Origin: Silvibacterium acidisoli
GTDB taxonomy: Bacteria; Acidobacteriota; Terriglobia; Terriglobales; Acidobacteriaceae
Direction of reading: 5' to 3'
DNA length: 64,000 nucleotides
Assembly (NCBI GenBank): GCA_022870745.1
Contig: CP085323.1
Coordinates: 744,001 to 808,000 of the forward strand
Shown here: positions 59,237 to 64,000 of the stretch, piece after piece
Layout: each line of letters opens with the position of its first letter
Position numbering within the stretch: position 1 is the stretch's first letter
Made by a program: the position numbers and the translations under genes
The notes under the pieces: generated by a model
The model's database searches: none
Told to the model about the DNA's origin: nothing
What the model saw: the letters and a program-made list of their open reading frames with translations, nothing else

Positions 59237-60433
59237 ATGGCGGAATTTGTTATCAAACTGGCCGACGAGCGCGGCCGCGTGCAGGAGCAGGTACACTCAG
59301 CGGCCACGGCCGAGGAGTTGCGGCACCGCTTCGTGCAGGGCGGCTACTATGTCTATTCGGTCAGGCCCAAGGGGCTGACGGGCGCGCGGCGTAAGGTGAA
59401 GCTGGAAACCTTCATCATCTTCAACCAGCAGCTGCTGACGCTGATCAAGGCCGGTCTGCCGATTCTTGGATCGCTGGAGATGCTGGCCAAGGGACAGAAG
59501 AATCCGGCGTTTTCGAGCCAGTTGCTGAACGTGGCGCAGCGGGTGCGCACCGGCGAGTCGATTTCGGCGGCCTTCGAGGCGCAGGGCGGCTTTCCGGTCA
59601 TTTACACGACGACGCTGCTGGCCGGCGAGCGAAGCGGCAACCTTGAAGAAGTGCTGGGACGTTTTCTTTCCTTCCAGCGCATTTCGCTGAGCTTTACCAA
59701 GAAGCTGAAGGCCTCGCTGATTTACCCGATGTTGCTGATCTCGCTGGTCTTCGCGCTGTTCATCTTCCTGATCACCTTTGTCGTGCCCCGTTTTGCCACG
59801 CTTTACGAACAGCTTGGAACGAAGCTGCCCAGCCTGACGCTGGCGCTGCTGGCGGTCGGCAATGGCGCGCAGCACTACTTCTTCTACGTGGTTCCGGCGC
59901 TGGCGTTGATCGTTTTCCTGATCTATCGGTGGAGCAAGACCGATCGCGGTGCTGATCGCATCGACGGCATCCGCATCAAGATGCCGCTGTTCGGCATGAT
60001 CTGGCTGAAATACCAGGTGGCTTTGTTCTCGCGTACGCTTTCGACGCTGCTCTCGGGCGGTTTGCCGCTGGTGCCTTCGCTCGAAACAGCGGCGCGGTCC
60101 ATTGCAAGCAAACGGATTGCGAAGGCGGTTTTTTCTTCGGTGACGAGCGTGCGCGAAGGCAAGGGCCTGTCTACGAGTCTTGAAGGCACGAAGGTTTTCC
60201 CCCCGCTTTCGGTCGAGATGATCGAGGTGGGTGAGTCGACCGGCGCGTTACCGCAGATGCTGAACTCGGTGGCTGAATTTTATGAAGAAGACGTTCAGAC
60301 CGCGCTGACTGCGGCCATGGCGCTGATCGAACCCGCCATCCTGATCGTGATGGGCGTGGTGGTCGTAGTTATTCTGATTGCGCTGTATCTACCGATTTTT
60401 TCTCTCGGAAGTGCGAGCAACTTCCAGCACTAG
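59237..60433 (+). CDS. Type IV pilus/T2SS inner-membrane protein (PilC/GspF)
   Basis: A 398-residue protein with two GspF-type cytoplasmic domains (about 70-190 and 270-380), each ended by a membrane helix pair. KTLETFIIFNQQLLTLIKAG-like and LFSRTLSTLLSGGLPL segments mark the two repeats (given here only as landmarks). It forms the inner-membrane platform that connects the pilin to the ATPase. It opens a cluster of overlapping genes. Confidence 0.88.
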   Translation: MAEFVIKLADERGRVQEQVHSAATAEELRHRFVQGGYYVYSVRPKGLTGARRKVKLETFIIFNQQLLTLIKAGLPILGSLEMLAKGQKNPAFSSQLLNVAQRVRTGESISAAFEAQGGFPVIYTTTLLAGERSGNLEEVLGRFLSFQRISLSFTKKLKASLIYPMLLISLVFALFIFLITFVVPRFATLYEQLGTKLPSLTLALLAVGNGAQHYFFYVVPALALIVFLIYRWSKTDRGADRIDGIRIKMPLFGMIWLKYQVALFSRTLSTLLSGGLPLVPSLETAARSIASKRIAKAVFSSVTSVREGKGLSTSLEGTKVFPPLSVEMIEVGESTGALPQMLNSVAEFYEEDVQTALTAAMALIEPAILIVMGVVVVVILIALYLPIFSLGSASNFQH

Positions 60434-60451
60434 ACGCAGGTTGAGGACTTT

Positions 60452-62080
60452 ATGGCACAAGCACCTTTATTAACGCTGCCAACGACGGAAGATGAGACAT
60501 CGCGGGCTATTTCCCTGGCGCAGCGCTATCGCTGCGAGTATGTGGACCTGAAGAACTTCCGCATTCAGCATGAGCTTTTCAAGAGCGTGCCAGTGGATAT
60601 GATGTTTCGCTACAACTTCGTTCCGCTGGAGCAGGACGAAGAGCGGCTGGTGATTGCGGTGAGCGATCCGAGCCGGCTGATGGTGATTGACGAGATCAGC
60701 GGACTGCTGGGACGCCGCATATCCACGCGGGTGGCGACGCTGACCCAGATCACCGACCTGCTGAAGAAGACGGAGCAGTCGCAGCGCGTACTCGATGAGG
60801 CGTCGGAAGGCATGACCTTCGACGTGGTGTCGTCGGAGGATAACCAGGACGAGACCATCTCCATCGAGAAGCTGACGATGGAAGAGGACATCAGCCCGAT
60901 CATTCGACTGGTGGACACGACCATCTTTACTGCTCTCGAACGGCGCGCCTCGGATATTCATATCGAGACCAACGACGACTCGCTGGTCGTCAAATACCGC
61001 ATCGACGGCGTGCTGCAGATGGCCATGGCGGCGATTGCGCGCGAGCACCACTCGACGATTCTTTCGCGTATCAAGGTTATGAGCGAGCTCGATATCGCCG
61101 AGCGCCGCGTGCCGCAGGACGGACGTTTCCGCGTGCGCTACAAGGGACGTCTGATCGACTTCCGTGTCTCGATCATGCCGACGGTGCATGGCGAAAACGC
61201 CGTGCTTCGTGTGCTCGATAAAGAGTCGATGAGCGAGAAGTTCCACAACCTCACACTCGATGTGGTCGGGTTCCACGAGGACGACCTGCGGCGCTTCCGC
61301 CGGTATATCCGCGAGCCTTATGGCATGGTGCTGGTGACGGGTCCGACGGGTTCGGGTAAGACGACGACGCTTTATGCGGCGCTGAACGAAATCAAGAGCT
61401 CGGAAGACAAGATCATCACCATCGAGGACCCTGTCGAGTACCAGATTCGCGGCATTACGCAGATTCCGGTGAACGAGAAGAAGGGCCTGACCTTTGCGCG
61501 CGGACTGCGCTCAATTCTGCGCCACGACCCGGACAAGATCCTGGTCGGTGAGATCCGCGACCAGGAGACGGCGCAGATCGCCATCAACTCGGCGCTGACC
61601 GGCCACCTTGTGTTCACGACCGTCCACGCGAACAACGTGGTCGACGTGCTGGGACGCTTTCTGAATATGGGCGTTGAGGCCTACAACTTCGTTTCGGCTC
61701 TAAACTGCATTCTGGCGCAACGCCTCGTCCGTACGATCTGCGAGCACTGCGTGCGGACGGTGCATTACGACGACGAGACCCTGAACCTGAGCGGCCTGAA
61801 TCCCGATGAATGGCGCGGCTTCGAGTTCCGCGAGGGCGTGGGATGCATCGAGTGCGGGGGAACGGGTTATCGGGGCCGTACGGCGATCCACGAATTGCTG
61901 GACCTGACCGATCCGATTCGTGAAATGATTCTGGAGAAGAAGCCCAGCTCGGAAGTTCGGCGGCTGGCACAGCAGGAAGGCATGCAGTTCCTGCGTGAAT
62001 CGGCGATTGACCGCGTGCGGCGCGGCTTTACGACACTCAAAGAGATCAACAAAGTTACCTTTATCGAGGCATCGCGCTAG
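60452..62080 (+). CDS. Type IV pilus/T2SS assembly ATPase (PilB/GspE)
   Basis: A 542-residue protein with an N-terminal GSPII_E domain, Walker A TGPTGSGKTTTLYAAL, Walker B region VGEIRDQETAQIAI and a four-Cys zinc site (CEHC and CIECGG, about 430-475). It powers pilin extrusion. It starts 18 bases after the GspF gene, and its stop base is the first base of the next GTG. Confidence 0.92.
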   Translation: MAQAPLLTLPTTEDETSRAISLAQRYRCEYVDLKNFRIQHELFKSVPVDMMFRYNFVPLEQDEERLVIAVSDPSRLMVIDEISGLLGRRISTRVATLTQITDLLKKTEQSQRVLDEASEGMTFDVVSSEDNQDETISIEKLTMEEDISPIIRLVDTTIFTALERRASDIHIETNDDSLVVKYRIDGVLQMAMAAIAREHHSTILSRIKVMSELDIAERRVPQDGRFRVRYKGRLIDFRVSIMPTVHGENAVLRVLDKESMSEKFHNLTLDVVGFHEDDLRRFRRYIREPYGMVLVTGPTGSGKTTTLYAALNEIKSSEDKIITIEDPVEYQIRGITQIPVNEKKGLTFARGLRSILRHDPDKILVGEIRDQETAQIAINSALTGHLVFTTVHANNVVDVLGRFLNMGVEAYNFVSALNCILAQRLVRTICEHCVRTVHYDDETLNLSGLNPDEWRGFEFREGVGCIECGGTGYRGRTAIHELLDLTDPIREMILEKKPSSEVRRLAQQEGMQFLRESAIDRVRRGFTTLKEINKVTFIEASR

Positions 62081-63003
62081 TGGCTATATCGCTGGGATTT
62101 CTGTCACCCAAAACGCAGCACCGACCGCAGCTGGCCTGCGAGATCATGCCCGAGGGCGTGATTGCGGCGCGGCAGACTGGCGTCGGAGAGGCGACTATGG
62201 CCTATGCATCGCTGCCGGCCGGCATGGTACGCGCGTCAGTGGGCGATGTGAACCTGCAACAGCCGGGCGCGGTAACGACAGCCATTCGGAAGGCCGTGGA
62301 CGAAGTCGTGACGGGACGCGAGAAGCAGCTGACGCTGATCGTTCCGGACGCGGCGGTACGCGTGCTAATTCTCGATTTCGATTCCCTGCCGGCGAAGGCG
62401 GCGGATGCGCTGCCGATTCTTCGCTTCCGCCTGCGCAAGCTGATGTCTTTCGAGATCGATGAGGCTGCAATCGGCTACCAGGTGATGCGGCAGACCAAGG
62501 AGCAGGCCAAGGTACTGGTGACGGTCATGCCCGGTCCGGTGCGCGCGGAATATGAAAGCGCCGTGAGAGCTGCCGGATATGAGCCCGGCGTGGTGCTGCC
62601 GGCTACGCTGGCTTCGCTGGCTGCCCTGAACTTCGAGCAGGCGGCGCTGGTCGTTCGCCGCAACGGGCTGACGCTTACCACGGCGATCACCCAGGGAGAT
62701 GAATTGCTGCTGTATCGCACCCTGGAGCTTCCCGAGTCCGATCGCGAGCATCATGACGAGCTGGCCCGCAGCCTGTCGGTCGCAGAAGCCTATTACGAAG
62801 ACACTTTGCAGGGTGCGCCTTCGGCGCTGTATTACGTGGGACCGGGGGGAGCCGAGGGGCTGGTGAATGAACTCCATAGCGGCGGCATGCCGGTCGATCA
62901 GTCACCACGGGTGGTCGATCTGGTTCCTGTAACGGTGGGGGCTCTCAATGCCATGCCGCGCGGTCTTTCCGCCGGGGTGATCGGAGCGCTGGCACAGGCA
63001 TGA
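62080..63003 (+). CDS. PilM/GspL-like actin-fold protein
   Basis: A 307-residue protein from GTG 62080. It has LTLIVPDAAVRVLILDFDSL and LRFRLRKLMSFEIDEAAIGY segments that fit the PilM/GspL actin-like fold, which binds the PilN N-terminus. No membrane segment is present, as for PilM. The next gene starts in an ATGA overlap. Confidence 0.75.
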   Translation: MAISLGFLSPKTQHRPQLACEIMPEGVIAARQTGVGEATMAYASLPAGMVRASVGDVNLQQPGAVTTAIRKAVDEVVTGREKQLTLIVPDAAVRVLILDFDSLPAKAADALPILRFRLRKLMSFEIDEAAIGYQVMRQTKEQAKVLVTVMPGPVRAEYESAVRAAGYEPGVVLPATLASLAALNFEQAALVVRRNGLTLTTAITQGDELLLYRTLELPESDREHHDELARSLSVAEAYYEDTLQGAPSALYYVGPGGAEGLVNELHSGGMPVDQSPRVVDLVPVTVGALNAMPRGLSAGVIGALAQA

Positions 63004-63656
63004 AGATTTCTATCAATCTCGCAAGTCAGCCGTACGTGGATGTGCGCTCCATTGTGAAGCGCTGCCGCATCCTGATGCTGATTTTTGTACTGATCACGAT
63101 TCCCTTGATGGTGATGCAGAAGTCGGCGGTTGCACGCGGACGCGATGCGATGGCCAGGGTGGCGTCTATGAATGCCCGGGTAGCGGGCCTGGAGCGCCAG
63201 CAGCAGAACTACGAAGCGATGATGCGCCAGCCGAACAACGCGGCAACGCTGACGCAGGCTGATTTTCTCAACAGCCTCTTTGCGCAGAAGTCGTTTTCCT
63301 GGACGGCAACCATGACCGACCTCGAGACCGTTCTACCCGGCGGCGTTCAGGTTCTGAGCCTCGATCCGGAGATTACCAAGAGCGGCGAGATCATCATTCG
63401 CCTGCGCGTGAGCGGCGCACGGGACCGCGGCATCGAACTGATCCACAACCTTGAGAAGTCCCGGCATTTCGCCTCGCCGCGACTGGCTGACGAAGCGCTT
63501 GCCCAGACATCCGGTCCGCAGAACGCCCTTCAGCCTATCAGCGCTTCGACGCTGGTGAACTTCGACATCCTGGCGGATTACAAGCCGCTAACCGAGAAAG
63601 ATACGGCGGAATCGGACAAAGCGCCCCATGCTGAAAGCAAGCGAGGTAAGAAGTGA
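63000..63656 (+). CDS. PilN-like inner-membrane protein
   Basis: A 218-residue protein. INLASQPYVDVR near the start is the typical PilN motif bound by PilM. A membrane segment lies near residues 25-43 (LMLIFVLITIPLMVMQK) and a coiled, periplasmic domain follows. The C-terminus is basic and acidic mixed. The next gene begins in a GTGA overlap. Confidence 0.8.
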   Translation: MKISINLASQPYVDVRSIVKRCRILMLIFVLITIPLMVMQKSAVARGRDAMARVASMNARVAGLERQQQNYEAMMRQPNNAATLTQADFLNSLFAQKSFSWTATMTDLETVLPGGVQVLSLDPEITKSGEIIIRLRVSGARDRGIELIHNLEKSRHFASPRLADEALAQTSGPQNALQPISASTLVNFDILADYKPLTEKDTAESDKAPHAESKRGKK

Positions 63657-64000
63657 AGGACTGGCGCAAGTACTTTAATACGCTCACCCTTCACATCGCC
63701 GGAGTGGTGATTCTCCTTGGCGTTGTAATCTTCCTCGGCGTGCGCGCACTGGTTGCCATTCACGAGGCCGGGGAACTGCAGTCGACCGAGTATCAGCAGG
63801 CACAGATCCGTTATACGCAGCTGCAGGCACAGATGGCTCACCTGCAGGGGCTTCCCCAAAAGGTAGACCAGTCGCGCAAGGATGCAGAGCGGTTCTTTGA
63901 CAAGCGCATTGCCGCGAACTACTCCACGGTTGTGGAACAGCTTGGCAATACCGCGATTAAGAACCAGGTACGGTTGACGCGCGCGCAGTACACACCGGCC
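63653..64000 (+). CDS. PilO-like protein (3' truncated)
   Basis: The frame from GTG 63653 is open to the window edge, 116 residues. It begins MKDWRKYFNTLTLHIAG, then has a membrane segment (VVILLGVVIFLGVRALVAI) and a coiled-coil region (QQAQIRYTQLQAQMAHLQG). This is the PilO plan, the partner of PilN. The C-terminus is outside the window. Confidence 0.7.
   Translation, partial: MKDWRKYFNTLTLHIAGVVILLGVVIFLGVRALVAIHEAGELQSTEYQQAQIRYTQLQAQMAHLQGLPQKVDQSRKDAERFFDKRIAANYSTVVEQLGNTAIKNQVRLTRAQYTPA

Noticed and set aside
58557-59307. Minus-strand frames of about 120-146 codons between the BNR and GspF genes
   Set aside because: They are translated REP H, REP I and other repeats with no conserved domain.

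Overview
The window looks like a piece of an Acidobacteriota (Terriglobia-type) chromosome. This is inferred from the style of its genes: many exported peptidases and glycosidases, MacB-type permeases, a TreY/MalQ pair, many GTG/TTG starts, and families of intergenic palindromes. No rRNA or tRNA gene is present to confirm it.

The left part (1 to about 19.8 kb) is the tail half of a lambda-like siphophage prophage. The order is tail terminator, tail tube, two tail-assembly chaperone frames in a probable -1 frameshift arrangement, tape measure, M-like, L-like (four-Cys cluster), K-like NlpC/P60, J-like tip protein, a fiber with an SGNH-type esterase module, a LamG-like protein, an endolysin and two small lysis-region genes. 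An HTH-metallophosphoesterase fusion, SprT-like and DUF5664-like genes follow. One tail-type gene lies antisense inside the tail operon (3765-4481). The right end (16.95-19.4 kb) carries five minus-strand cargo genes of unknown role, then a ribbon-helix-helix regulator next to palindromic and direct-repeat operator candidates. The head, integrase and left end lie outside the window, and no att site could be identified.

The middle part (20-55 kb) is host metabolism and envelope. It holds an exported M28 peptidase, an orphan pair of MacB-type permeases, treY convergent with malQ, a PpiD/SurA-like foldase, a Tat-exported phosphoesterase, a BON-domain protein and pgi. A GDP-mannose operon (manA-manC-manB) is divergent from a sugar-nucleotide epimerase. 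An aquaporin, GH20 hexosaminidase, S9 and M20 peptidases, rlmN and an M16 peptidase follow.

An AT-richer island at 36.0-39.6 kb holds a membrane coiled-coil protein, two small proteins and an intact REP-associated tyrosine transposase (RAYT). The RAYT is bracketed by inverted copies of a palindrome (GGGTGCCCCATCC foot plus hairpin). At least eight copies and one decayed copy of this palindrome are scattered from 36 to 59 kb, and a RAYT remnant lies at 39.5 kb. This REP/RAYT network is the most interesting system in the window.

The right end (55.6-64 kb) is a type IV pilus/type II secretion locus: a pseudopilin and a LolA-like protein, then GspF/PilC, GspE/PilB and PilM, PilN and PilO-like genes. 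It is interrupted by a PIN/RHH toxin-antitoxin pair with a perfect operator palindrome, a divergent BNR-repeat gene, and a repeat-filled intergenic region.
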